DNA from: Streptomyces sp. NBC_00390 | GTDB taxonomy: Bacteria > Actinomycetota > Actinomycetes > Streptomycetales > Streptomycetaceae | NCBI RefSeq assembly: GCF_036057275.1 | Contig: NZ_CP107945.1 | Span: 1,302,001-1,366,000, forward strand | Direction: 5' to 3' | DNA: 64,000 nucleotides | Part shown: piece after piece, positions 17,835-25,680 of the stretch | How the letters are laid out: each line of letters opens with the position of its first letter | How positions within the stretch are numbered: the stretch's first letter is position 1 | The notes under the pieces: generated by a model | Seen by the model: only the letters and a program-made list of their open reading frames with translations | Databases searched by the model: none | Told to the model about the DNA's origin: nothing | Position numbers and translations under genes: made by a program

Positions 17835-18866
17835 TCAGGCCTCGCCGCCGCGCAGGGTGCGGTGCTGGATCAGTACGGCGGCGACGATGATGGCGCCCTT
17901 GGCGATCTGCTGGACGGCGCTCTCCAGGTTGTTGAGCGCGAAGATGTTGGTGATCGTGGTGAAGACGAGGACGCCGAGGACCGAGCCGGCGATGGTGCCG
18001 CGGCCGCCGCTGAGGAGCGTGCCGCCGATGATCGCGGCGGCGATGGCGTCGAGTTCGTAGAGGTTGCCGTTGGTGTTCTGGCCGGAGCCGGCGAGGACGA
18101 TCAGCATGAAGGCGGCGATGCCGCAGCACAGTCCGGACAGCAGGTAGAGGTAGAGGCGTTGGCGGCGTACATCGATGCCGGCGAGCCGGGCTGCTTCCGC
18201 GTTGCCGCCGACGGCGACGGTGCGGCGGCCGAAGGTGGTGCGGTTGAGGATGAGCCAGCCGACGGCGGTGACCGCGGCGAAGACCAGCACCAGCGGCGGG
18301 ATGCCGAGGATGTAGGCGTCCTTGATGCCGAGGTCGAGCACGGAGTTGACGGTGACGATCTGGGTCTTGCCGTCGGTGATCTGGAGGGCGAGTCCGCGTG
18401 CGGCGGCGAGCATGGCCAGGGTGGCGATGAAGGGGACCATCCCGCCGTAGGCGATGAGCAGTCCGTTCACAAGTCCGCAGCCGACACCGACGATCACCGC
18501 GGTGAAGAGGATGCCGGCGAAACCGTACTCCTGGGTGGCGACGGTCGTCGCCCATACGGAGGCGAGCGCCACGATCGCGCCCACCGACAGGTCGATGCCT
18601 CCACTGGTGATCACAAAGGTCATGCCGACGGTGACCACGCCGATGACGGAGGCCTGGGTGAGGACCAGTTGGAGGTTGCTGGTGGCGAGGAACTCGTCGG
18701 GCTTGGTGATGCCGCCGACCACGATCAGGGCGGCGAGGACGCCGAGCAGCGAGAGGTTGCGGACATCGAGGTGCAGTCCGAGCGGTCGCCTGCCCGATAC
18801 CGCGGGTGCGGTCTTGGCGGTGGTCACGGGCGCGTCCTGCTGCGCCGGAGAGGCTGGCTGCGTCAT
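17835..18866 (-). CDS. Sugar ABC transporter permease (RbsC-like)
   Basis: A 343-residue integral membrane protein of the BPD_transp_2 family with about eight to ten hydrophobic segments. The family stretch VGMTFVITSGGIDLSVGAIVAL is present (split here: VGMTFVITSG and GIDLSVGAIVAL), as is the NTFGRR/NAEAARLAGI region that contacts the ATPase. The ATG overlaps the ATPase stop by 4 bases, so the two are translationally coupled. Confidence 0.9.
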   Translation of the reverse strand: MTQPASPAQQDAPVTTAKTAPAVSGRRPLGLHLDVRNLSLLGVLAALIVVGGITKPDEFLATSNLQLVLTQASVIGVVTVGMTFVITSGGIDLSVGAIVALASVWATTVATQEYGFAGILFTAVIVGVGCGLVNGLLIAYGGMVPFIATLAMLAAARGLALQITDGKTQIVTVNSVLDLGIKDAYILGIPPLVLVFAAVTAVGWLILNRTTFGRRTVAVGGNAEAARLAGIDVRRQRLYLYLLSGLCCGIAAFMLIVLAGSGQNTNGNLYELDAIAAAIIGGTLLSGGRGTIAGSVLGVLVFTTITNIFALNNLESAVQQIAKGAIIVAAVLIQHRTLRGGEA

Positions 18867-20386
18867 GCCGTCGGGCTCCCTTCCATCACGAGGTCGAGTA
18901 CGCGGTGCTCGTCGAGCTGCCGGGCGTCGGCGGTGTGCACGACGCTGCCCTCGCGCAGCACCAGCACCCGGTCGGCGAGTCCCAGGACCTCGGGCACTTC
19001 GCTGGAGACGAGCAGTACGGCGAGGCCTTCGTCGGCCAGCCGGCGGATCACGGTGTACAGCTCGGCACGGGCGCCGACGTCGACGCCTCGGGTGGGCTCG
19101 TCGAGCAGCAGCACGCGGCAGCCGCGCAGCAGCCAGCGGGCGAGTACTGCCTTTTGCTGATTGCCGCCGGACAGGGTGCGGATACGGGCGTCGGGGTCGT
19201 CGGGACGCAGGGAGAGTTCCCGGGTGGCCTGCTGGGCGGCGGCTCGCTCGCGGCGCCGGTCGAGCCAGCCGCCGCGGGCGAACCGGGGGAGGGTGGAGAG
19301 GGAGACGTTGCGGGTGACGGACTCCAGCATCAGCAGCCCTTGCGCCTTGCGCTCCTCGGGGGCGAGTCCGATGCCGGCGCGGACGGCGGAGCGTACGCTG
19401 CCCGGGCGCAGCGGGCTGCCGTCGACGAGTACACGGCCGGCGCTCGGCCGGCGGGCCCCGTAGATCGTCTCGAGGATTTCGGAGCGGCCGGATCCGACGA
19501 GGCCGGCGAGGCCGACGATCTCGCCGGGGCGCAGTTCCATGTCGACGGGTGCGAACTCGCCGTCCCGGCTGAGCCCTTCGACCCGCAGAATCGGTTCACC
19601 GGTGGCGGCGACAGCGTTGTCGGGGCGCGGCGGGAAGACATACTCGACATGGCGTCCGGTCATCAGCGCGACCACGTCGCGCGTCGGGGTCGACTTGGCG
19701 GGCAGACCCACGGCGACCGCCCGCCCGTCCTTGAGGACGGTCACCCGGTCGCCGATCCTGCGGATCTCCTCCAGTCGGTGGGAGATGTGGACGACCGCGA
19801 CGCCGTCGGCGGTCAGATCGCCCACGATCCGGAAGAGGTTGTCCACCTCGTCGGGGTCGAGGGCGGCGGACGGCTCGTCCATCACGATCAGGCGCACCTC
19901 GTGGGAAAGGGCGCGGGCCATGGAGACGATCTGCTGCTGGGCGGCGGAGAGGGAGCCGACGAGGCGTGCCGGGTCGATCTCGGGGTGGCCGAGCCGCTTC
20001 AGAAGCCGGGCCGCCCGGGTGCGCGCGGTGCCGGAGCGCACGACGAAGCCGGCGGTGGTGGGTTCGTGTCCGAGAAAGACGTTCTCGGCGACCGACAGCC
20101 CTTCGACCAGGTCGAGTTCCTGGTAGATGGTGGCGATGCCGAGGCGCATGGCGGCGATCGGTGACCCCAGCGTGACCTGCTCGCCCTGCCAGGTGATCTC
20201 TCCGCCGTCGGGCTGATGGGCTCCGGCGAGCACCTTGATCAGGGTGGACTTGCCGGCGCCGTTCTGGCCGAGGAGACAGTGGACTTCGCCGGCCTGGACC
20301 TCCAGGTCGACGCCGTCGAGGGCGCGGACGCCGGGGAAGGACTTGGTGATGCCGGACATGGTGAGCAGGGGTGGTTCTGGTGCCAT
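18863..20386 (-). CDS. Sugar ABC transporter ATP-binding protein (RbsA-like)
   Basis: A 507-residue tandem ABC ATPase. The first domain has a canonical Walker A (GQNGAGKST), signature LSAAQQQ and Walker B LIVMDEPSAAL. The second has the degenerate P-loop GLVGSGRSE expected in RbsA-type proteins, signature LSGGNQQK and Walker B VLLLDEPTRGVD. It is the energy component of the carbohydrate importer encoded next to it and is preceded by a GC-rich repeat tract after the ROK gene. Confidence 0.92.
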   Translation of the reverse strand: MAPEPPLLTMSGITKSFPGVRALDGVDLEVQAGEVHCLLGQNGAGKSTLIKVLAGAHQPDGGEITWQGEQVTLGSPIAAMRLGIATIYQELDLVEGLSVAENVFLGHEPTTAGFVVRSGTARTRAARLLKRLGHPEIDPARLVGSLSAAQQQIVSMARALSHEVRLIVMDEPSAALDPDEVDNLFRIVGDLTADGVAVVHISHRLEEIRRIGDRVTVLKDGRAVAVGLPAKSTPTRDVVALMTGRHVEYVFPPRPDNAVAATGEPILRVEGLSRDGEFAPVDMELRPGEIVGLAGLVGSGRSEILETIYGARRPSAGRVLVDGSPLRPGSVRSAVRAGIGLAPEERKAQGLLMLESVTRNVSLSTLPRFARGGWLDRRRERAAAQQATRELSLRPDDPDARIRTLSGGNQQKAVLARWLLRGCRVLLLDEPTRGVDVGARAELYTVIRRLADEGLAVLLVSSEVPEVLGLADRVLVLREGSVVHTADARQLDEHRVLDLVMEGSPTA

Positions 20387-20439
20387 GACGTTCCCCTCGG
20401 CGGGTGCGGCCGGTGAGCGGGCAGGGTGGTACCAGGTGC

Positions 20440-20490
20440 AGGATGCGGCGGTGCGGGGTGCGGCGGTGCGGTGGCGCGGCGGTGCGGGCC
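20440..20490. repeat. GC-rich simple repeats between ROK and ATPase genes
   Basis: Short repeats of the type GGTGCGGC / TGCGGCGGTGCGG fill most of the roughly 115-base gap. No promoter or hairpin is clearer than the repeat itself. Confidence 0.5.
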
Positions 20491-20501
20491 GGTCCGGGGG
20501 A

Positions 20502-21692
20502 TCAGGCCGGCGAGAACAGGTGGTCGCTGATGAGCCGGGCGGCGCCGATCACTCCGGCGGCCGGCCCCAACTCGCCCAGCACGATGGGGAGATTGCCGGT
20601 GGCCAGCGGCAGGGACTGCCGGTAGACCTGGGTGCGTACGCTGGCCAGCAGGGTGTGTCCGAGGCCGGTCACGCCGCCGCCGATCACCACCAGACCCGGG
20701 TTGAAGAAGCTGACGAGTCCCGCGATGACCTGGCCGACGCGGTTGCCGCCGTCGCGGATCAGATCGAGGGCGATGGCGTCGCCCGCGGCCGCGGCTGCCG
20801 ACACGTCGACGGCGGTGAGGCGGCCGGCCGCCTCGAGCCGGAGAGCGAGTTCCGGTGAGCGGCCGCTGCGGGCCGCGTCCTCGGCGTCGCGGGCGAGGGC
20901 GGCTCCGCCGAAGTAGGCTTCCAGGCAGCCGTGGTTGCCGCAGGCGCAGGCCCGGCCGTCCGCTTCGACCTGGATGTGCCCGATGTCGCCGGCGCTGCCC
21001 GTCGTACCGCGGTGGACCTCGCCCCCGACGACGATGCCGCAGCCGATACCGGTCCCGATCTTGATGCAGAGGAAGTCTCCGACGGAGCGTGCGACGCCCG
21101 CGTGCTGCTCCCCCATCGCCATCAGGTTCACATCGTTGTCGACCATGACGGGGCAGCCGAGGTCCTGGCTGAGCGCCTCGCGGACCGGGAAGCCGTCCCA
21201 GCCGGGCATGATCGGCGGTGCGACCGGTATGCCCTCGGGGAAGCGGACCGGGCCGGGCACCCCGATGCCGGCCCCGTCGAAGCCTTCGGCGAGCCCGGAC
21301 GCCTTGAGCTTGGCGGCCATCGACAGCACCTGCTCGAAGACGGCGACGGGTCCTTCGCGTACGTCCATGGGGTGGTTGAGGTGTCCGAGCACCTCCAGCT
21401 CCGCGTTGGTGACCGCCACGTCGATGGAGGTGGCTCCGATGTCGACGCCGAGGAAGCGCAGTGCCGGCGCGAGCCGGATGTTGTGGGAGCGGCGGCCGCC
21501 GCGGGATGCGGCGAGTCCGTCGGCGACGATCAGGCCGGTCTCCAGCAGCCGGTCGACCTCCACTGCGAGCTTGGAGCGGGACAGGTCCACCTGGTCGCCC
21601 AGCTGCGCACGGGAGTTGGGCCCGCCGTCACGCAGCAGCCGGAGCAGTCGCGCCTGATGGGCGTTCGCGGGTCGAGCCGTCATACGTCTCAC
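20502..21692 (-). CDS. ROK family transcriptional regulator
   Basis: A 396-residue NagC/XylR-type regulator. Residues about 10-65 form a winged helix (HQARLLRLLRDGGPNSRAQL...). The ROK sugar-kinase-like domain follows, with LGVDIGATS phosphate loop, VDNDVNLMA, and the zinc motif CACGNHGCLE. Such regulators are usually repressors released by a sugar or sugar phosphate. The GTG at 21692 follows a run of GGGGAGGGG. It heads the ABC importer genes and probably controls them, itself and the multidomain secreted enzyme through the shared dyad at 21815 and 14188 (inference). Confidence 0.9.
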   Translation of the reverse strand: MRRMTARPANAHQARLLRLLRDGGPNSRAQLGDQVDLSRSKLAVEVDRLLETGLIVADGLAASRGGRRSHNIRLAPALRFLGVDIGATSIDVAVTNAELEVLGHLNHPMDVREGPVAVFEQVLSMAAKLKASGLAEGFDGAGIGVPGPVRFPEGIPVAPPIMPGWDGFPVREALSQDLGCPVMVDNDVNLMAMGEQHAGVARSVGDFLCIKIGTGIGCGIVVGGEVHRGTTGSAGDIGHIQVEADGRACACGNHGCLEAYFGGAALARDAEDAARSGRSPELALRLEAAGRLTAVDVSAAAAAGDAIALDLIRDGGNRVGQVIAGLVSFFNPGLVVIGGGVTGLGHTLLASVRTQVYRQSLPLATGNLPIVLGELGPAAGVIGAARLISDHLFSPA

Positions 21693-21814
21693 TAGCCCCT
21701 CCCCTCCCCTGGCCTTCGGCGTGGGGACCCCAGTAGGCCGTTCCGTCGTGCTTTCGAGGGGAACGTAGCAGCGCTTTGCTCAACTGGGAAGAACTTGAGC
21801 GCAGTTCCGGCACA

Positions 21815-21838
21815 ACTTTCTCCACACCCGGGACAAAG
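21815..21838. promoter_or_regulatory. Candidate ROK operator, copy 2
   Basis: ACTTTCTCC-N7-GGACAAAG, identical in both arms and spacing to the site at 14188-14211. It lies about 123 bases upstream of the ROK GTG start, between the NUDIX terminator and the ROK gene. Confidence 0.6.
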
Positions 21839-21870
21839 GTTCGTGAGTGACCGCGCCCGGACACAGCACA

Positions 21871-21896
21871 GCGGGCCGACGGCGAGGTCGGCCCGC
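21871..21896 (-). terminator. Terminator of the NUDIX gene
   Basis: A perfect 10-bp stem (GCGGGCCGAC / GTCGGCCCGC) with a 6-base loop, 38 bases past the NUDIX stop codon on the minus strand. Confidence 0.65.
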
Positions 21897-21933
21897 GTGG
21901 CACAACGGGTGGTACGGCCTGTCGAGGCCGGGG

Positions 21934-22395
21934 CTACAGCAGCGGGTCCAGCCGCTCCAGGAACACCCGCTGACCCGCCACCAGCTTCTGGCGTGCCTCG
22001 TCGATGCCGATCCACTCGGCCCGGTCGATCTCGGGATACTCCCGCACGACGCCCGAGCCGCGCGGCCACTCCATCGTGAAGGTGCCCGGCACGACGAGGG
22101 CGGTGTCCAGGTCACCCTCCATCGCCCACACCGTCACGATCTTGCCGTTCGCCTGGCGTGACTCGCCGAGGGGCCGCCAGTCGCCTTCGGGCGGCTCGAG
22201 TCCGAGCTCCTCCTCGAACTCCCGGCGCGCGGCGGCCATCGGCTGCTCGTCCTCGGTGTACTCACCCTTCGGCACCGACCACGCCGCCTCGTCGCGGGAC
22301 TCCCAGAAGGGGCCGCCCATATGGCCGAGGAGGACCTCGACGCGACCGTCACGACGTCGGTACAGCAGAAGCCCGGCACTTCGTTTCGTCACCAT
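21934..22395 (-). CDS. NUDIX hydrolase
   Basis: A 153-residue NUDIX protein. The box is visible in PKGEYTEDEQPMAAARREFEEELGL (split: PKGEYTEDEQP, AARREFEEELG), giving the Mg-binding REFEEE core. An N-terminal SAGLLLYRR strand and a late WIGIDEARQKL helix match the small house-cleaning NUDIX group that acts on nucleotides or related diphosphates. Starts at an ATG after the short gap from the FabH-like gene. Confidence 0.9.
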   Translation of the reverse strand: MVTKRSAGLLLYRRRDGRVEVLLGHMGGPFWESRDEAAWSVPKGEYTEDEQPMAAARREFEEELGLEPPEGDWRPLGESRQANGKIVTVWAMEGDLDTALVVPGTFTMEWPRGSGVVREYPEIDRAEWIGIDEARQKLVAGQRVFLERLDPLL

Positions 22396-22408
22396 GCCGT
22401 TCAGTCTG

Positions 22409-22431
22409 CCCCGGCGCGCGTCCGGCCGGGG
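22409..22431 (-). terminator. Weak hairpin between FabH-like and NUDIX genes
   Basis: CCCCGGC and GCCGGGG arms (7 bp) with a 9-base loop, in the 66-base gap. It could be a terminator of the FabH-like gene or chance in GC-rich DNA. Confidence 0.3.
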
Positions 22432-22461
22432 ACGACGGCCGGCAGGCTCCGCGAGCGACTG

Positions 22462-23409
22462 TCAGGGGCAGCGGATGACCTGCCCCGCGTACGAAAGGTT
22501 CCCGCCGAAGCCGAAGAGCAGAACCGGATCACCCGTGCCGATCTCGCCGCGCTGCACCAGCTTGGACAGCGCCATCGGGATCGAGGCGGCCGATGTGTTG
22601 CCGGACTGCACCACATCGCGGGCGATCACCGCGTTGACGGCACCGATCTTCTGCGCGACGGGCTCGATGATCCGCAGGTTGGCCTGGTGCAGCACCACGG
22701 CCGCGAGCTCCTCGGGTGCGACGCCCGCCCGTTCGCAGACCTTGCGGGCGATCGGGGGCAGCTGCGTGGTCGCCCAGCGGTAGACGGCCTGGCCCTCCTG
22801 CGCGAACCGCGGCGGAGTGCCCTCGATCCGTACGGCATGCCCCATCTCCGGTACGGAACCCCACAGCACCGGGCCTATGCCCGGCTCCTGCCCCGGGTCC
22901 ACCGCCGTCACCACGGCCGCGCCCGCGCCGTCGCCGACGAGTACGCAGCTGGTGCGGTCGGTCCAGTCGGCGACCTCGGCCATCTTGTCCGCGCCGATGA
23001 CCAGGGCGCGGGTGGCCGCTCCCGCCCGCACCGTGTGGTCGGCCGTGGCGAGCGCATGGGTGAATCCCGCACACACGACGTTGAGGTCCATCACCGCGGG
23101 CGAGCGCATCCCGAGGCGGGCCGCTACCCGCGCCGCCATGTTGGGCGACCGGTCGATCGCGGTGGAGGTGGCGACCAGCACGAGGTCGATGTCCTCGGGC
23201 AGGAAGCCCGCCGAGGCCAGCGCCTTCGCACCGGCGTGTGCGGCGAGCTCGTCGACCGGCTCGTCGGGGCCGGCGACATGCCGCGTCTCGATACCGACCC
23301 GGGTGCGGATCCACTCGTCGCTCGTGTCGACCATGGCCGCGAGATCGTCGTTGGTGAGCACCTTGGCGGGCTGATGGTGCCCGAGGGCGACGACACGTGA
23401 GCCGGTCAT
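22462..23409 (-). CDS. Beta-ketoacyl-ACP synthase III family protein
   Basis: A 315-residue FabH-like thiolase-fold enzyme. The catalytic cysteine is in DLNVVCAGFTHA, the histidine in VVLHQANLRI and the asparagine in VQSGNTSAAS; the C-terminal FGGNLSYAG glycine motif is also intact. Such enzymes condense an acyl-CoA with an ACP-bound or CoA-bound extender. No other fatty-acid or polyketide genes are adjacent, so it may be a stand-alone, secondary-metabolism type KAS III rather than the housekeeping fabH, which usually sits with fabD-acpP-fabF. Confidence 0.9.
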   Translation of the reverse strand: MTGSRVVALGHHQPAKVLTNDDLAAMVDTSDEWIRTRVGIETRHVAGPDEPVDELAAHAGAKALASAGFLPEDIDLVLVATSTAIDRSPNMAARVAARLGMRSPAVMDLNVVCAGFTHALATADHTVRAGAATRALVIGADKMAEVADWTDRTSCVLVGDGAGAAVVTAVDPGQEPGIGPVLWGSVPEMGHAVRIEGTPPRFAQEGQAVYRWATTQLPPIARKVCERAGVAPEELAAVVLHQANLRIIEPVAQKIGAVNAVIARDVVQSGNTSAASIPMALSKLVQRGEIGTGDPVLLFGFGGNLSYAGQVIRCP

Positions 23410-23584
23410 GAATGGAGGGTCCCCTCAGCAAAGAATGCAGGAGCCACCCAGTCTTGGCTGCTACCAGCCAGTACAGGGGCAGGTGATCCGACAAGCTTCG
23501 GGGTCCGGACTTTGGAGCTTCCCGAAGGGTCCGAGGACGGCGGGTACGGCGTCGGCGGCGGCCGCCGACTCCTGACGGCGACTC

Positions 23585-23791
23585 GTGATGCCCTCGACCC
23601 AGCCGGACGAGGCGGCGCGGACGGAGACGACCACGCTCTGCGCGTACTGCGGCGCCGGCTGCAACCTCGTCCTGCACGTGCAGGACAATGAGACCGTCAA
23701 GGTCACCTCGCCGCACGGCACCCCGGTGACCCACGGCAACTTCCGCATCAAGGGCCGCTTCGGCTTCCACCACGTTCAGAACCGGGACTGA
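23585..23791 (+). pseudogene. Truncated formate-dehydrogenase-like Fe-S protein remnant
   Basis: An open frame of 68 codons whose last ~55 match the C-terminal end of the 2Fe-2S/4Fe-4S protein found just upstream of fdhD in other Streptomyces (ETTT-CAYCG-GCN...HVQDNE...VTHGN...IKGRFG...HVQNRD). The roughly 220-residue N-terminal ferredoxin part is absent, and nothing like it lies between here and the FabH-like gene. The last cluster cysteine is also lost: the family reads NLCIKG, here NFRIKG. It ends 5 bases before fdhD. Most likely a decayed remnant that may still be translated. Confidence 0.75.
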
Positions 23792-23796
23792 TCACC

Positions 23797-24636
23797 ATGG
23801 GACGGGTCACCGAGCGCCGCCGCACCATCCGTATCCGCGACGGAGCCGTCTCGGCCCGTCCGGACACCCTGGTGGCCGAGGAACCGATGGAGATCCGGCT
23901 GAACGGCAAGCCGCTCGCCATCACCATGCGCACCCCGGGCGACGACTTCGCGCTGGCAGTGGGCTTCCTGGTGAGCGAGGGCGTGATCTCCTCGCCCTCG
24001 CAGGTGCGCTCGATCGTGTACTGCGCGGGCGCCACGGACGAGGGGTCGAACACCTACAACGTGGTGGATGTGCAGCTCGCACCTGATGTGCCGCTGCCGG
24101 ACTTCACGCTGGAGCGCAATGTGTACACGACGTCGTCGTGCGGGCTGTGCGGGAAGGCGAGCCTGGATGCCGTCCGTACGACCGCCCACTTCCCGATCGA
24201 CGGCTCTCCCCCGGTACGGATCGAGCCCGCTCTGCTCGCCGGCCTCCCCGATCGGCTGCGGGCGGCACAGCGGGTCTTCGACCGGACCGGGGGTCTGCAT
24301 GCCGCGGCGTTGTTCTCGCCCGAGGGCGAGCTGCTCGACATACGCGAGGACGTCGGCCGGCACAACGCGGTCGACAAGCTGGTCGGGCGGGCTCTTCGGG
24401 AGGACAGGCTGCCGCTGAGCCGGTCGATCCTGCTGGTCTCGGGGCGCGCGTCGTTCGAGCTGGCCCAGAAGGCGGTGATGGCGGGCATCCCGGTGCTGGC
24501 CGCCGTGTCGGCGCCGTCTTCGCTCGCGGTGGATCTGGCCGTGGAGACCGGGCTGACGCTGGTCGGTTTTCTGCGCGGATCCAACATGAACGTGTATGCG
24601 GGCGAGGAGCGCATCGCCTTCGGCACCGGGGTCTGA
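23797..24636 (+). CDS. fdhD: FdhD, formate dehydrogenase accessory sulfurtransferase
   Basis: A 279-residue FdhD protein. The sulfur-carrying cysteine pair is present (SSCGLCGK), as are the conserved EEPMEIRLNG and REDVGRHNAVDKL motifs. FdhD passes sulfur from cysteine desulfurase to the molybdenum cofactor of formate dehydrogenase. The gene is intact although the neighbouring Fe-S gene is reduced to a fragment and no formate dehydrogenase large subunit is in the window; the client enzyme must be elsewhere. Confidence 0.95.
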   Translation: MGRVTERRRTIRIRDGAVSARPDTLVAEEPMEIRLNGKPLAITMRTPGDDFALAVGFLVSEGVISSPSQVRSIVYCAGATDEGSNTYNVVDVQLAPDVPLPDFTLERNVYTTSSCGLCGKASLDAVRTTAHFPIDGSPPVRIEPALLAGLPDRLRAAQRVFDRTGGLHAAALFSPEGELLDIREDVGRHNAVDKLVGRALREDRLPLSRSILLVSGRASFELAQKAVMAGIPVLAAVSAPSSLAVDLAVETGLTLVGFLRGSNMNVYAGEERIAFGTGV

Positions 24637-24979
24637 TGTGCGCCGGCGCCCGGCCGGCGGGGAACGCCCCCTGCGCCGTCGACCACGGCGGTGGGAGCGA
24701 GCAGCGCGCCGCCCGTGAAGGCGTGCACGGGGAAGTCTCCGCAAATGTTCGACAGATGGGCCAGGTTCGGCGTGAACCGGGTGATCGCGTGCGCAGTTGC
24801 CGAGACTTCGGGCTCACCGGCGCCCCCGCCGACGCCGCCGCGGCGAAGGTTCTGTGAGCGGCTCCACGGGTCCGCGGTGCGCCGTACGGGGGCGCTGCAC
24901 GGCGGTCGGGGTGCGGTGGGCGCGGGCGCTGCGAGACGGACGGCTCAGCGCATGCTGCGGCAGGCACGCGACGGGTCCG
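24637..24979. other. Intergenic stretch with a possible coding fragment
   Basis: No complete gene. On the minus strand, about 24670-24850, a run of codons with high third-position GC reads like protein (NICGDFPVHAFTGGALLAP...) but has no start or stop of its own and runs into the fdhD region. I cannot assign it to a family; it may be a decayed gene end. Confidence 0.3.
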
Positions 24980-25384
24980 CTAGCGCATCCGACGGCGGGC
25001 GTCAGCGGGCGGCGGGATCAACTGGAGTTCGAGCGTGGCCGGGACGTCGGCGAGACCGGGCCCGCCGGCGTTCGCCCAGGCTATGACGTCGTCGGTCGCA
25101 TCGTCGTCGAGGGCCCAGCCGATCCAGGTGGCGCGGGCGCCGCGGCGGCGGCCCTCGGTGGAGGGCTGGACCACGATGACGTTGGCCTGTCCGCAGGGGC
25201 CGAGACAGTCGCTGGTCCGCACGGCGAGCCGCCCGCCCGAGGCGGCCGCCGCCTCGCGCAGCCGGGCCAGTTGGCCCTCATGATCGGTCCCGGGGATCTT
25301 GCGTGCGTCACCGCAGCAGCAGCCGCGGCACACGACCAGGGTGCAGGGGCGGGGCCCGAAGGGGCGCAGGGCGTACGTCGTCAC
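24980..25384 (-). CDS. (2Fe-2S) ferredoxin domain protein, thioredoxin-like
   Basis: A 134-residue small redox protein. Cysteines occur as VVCRGCCCG near the N-terminus and SDCLGPCGQAN in the middle, the arrangement of thioredoxin-like 2Fe-2S ferredoxins. It may serve as an electron carrier; no partner oxidoreductase is adjacent, so the role is open. Convergent with fdhD. Confidence 0.82.
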   Translation of the reverse strand: MTTYALRPFGPRPCTLVVCRGCCCGDARKIPGTDHEGQLARLREAAAASGGRLAVRTSDCLGPCGQANVIVVQPSTEGRRRGARATWIGWALDDDATDDVIAWANAGGPGLADVPATLELQLIPPPADARRRMR

Positions 25385-25680
25385 CGTGCGATCTTGTCAG
25401 CCGCGGCGCGCGTCCGGATCGGCGAGGCGCGCCGCCAGGGCGAGTCGTTGGTCACGTCCTGCGGGTGTGAGCATCAGTCGTCGCATGAGGACCGGTGAGG
25501 GGCGGAGTCCCGTCGAGGTACCGGCGGCCCTCCTTCTCCACCAACGGCCGGCCGGCAGCGACTTCTCCTACCTGCCCCGGGGCATGGACAACGCCGGACT
25601 CCTCTGCAACCACACGTGGGAACCGCATGACGCTGTCCCATCAAACGTCCGGCGCCGTGCCCTGGTCCCGGCGGCCGGGA

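Noticed and set aside
15474..19160. A 1228-codon plus-strand open frame
   Set aside because: Antisense to the Gfo/Idh dehydrogenase, binding protein and permease genes, which all have clear motifs on the minus strand. Low-complexity composition.
23461..23751. Minus-strand frame across the formate-dehydrogenase remnant
   Set aside because: It is the complement of the recognisable Fe-S remnant and has no family features.
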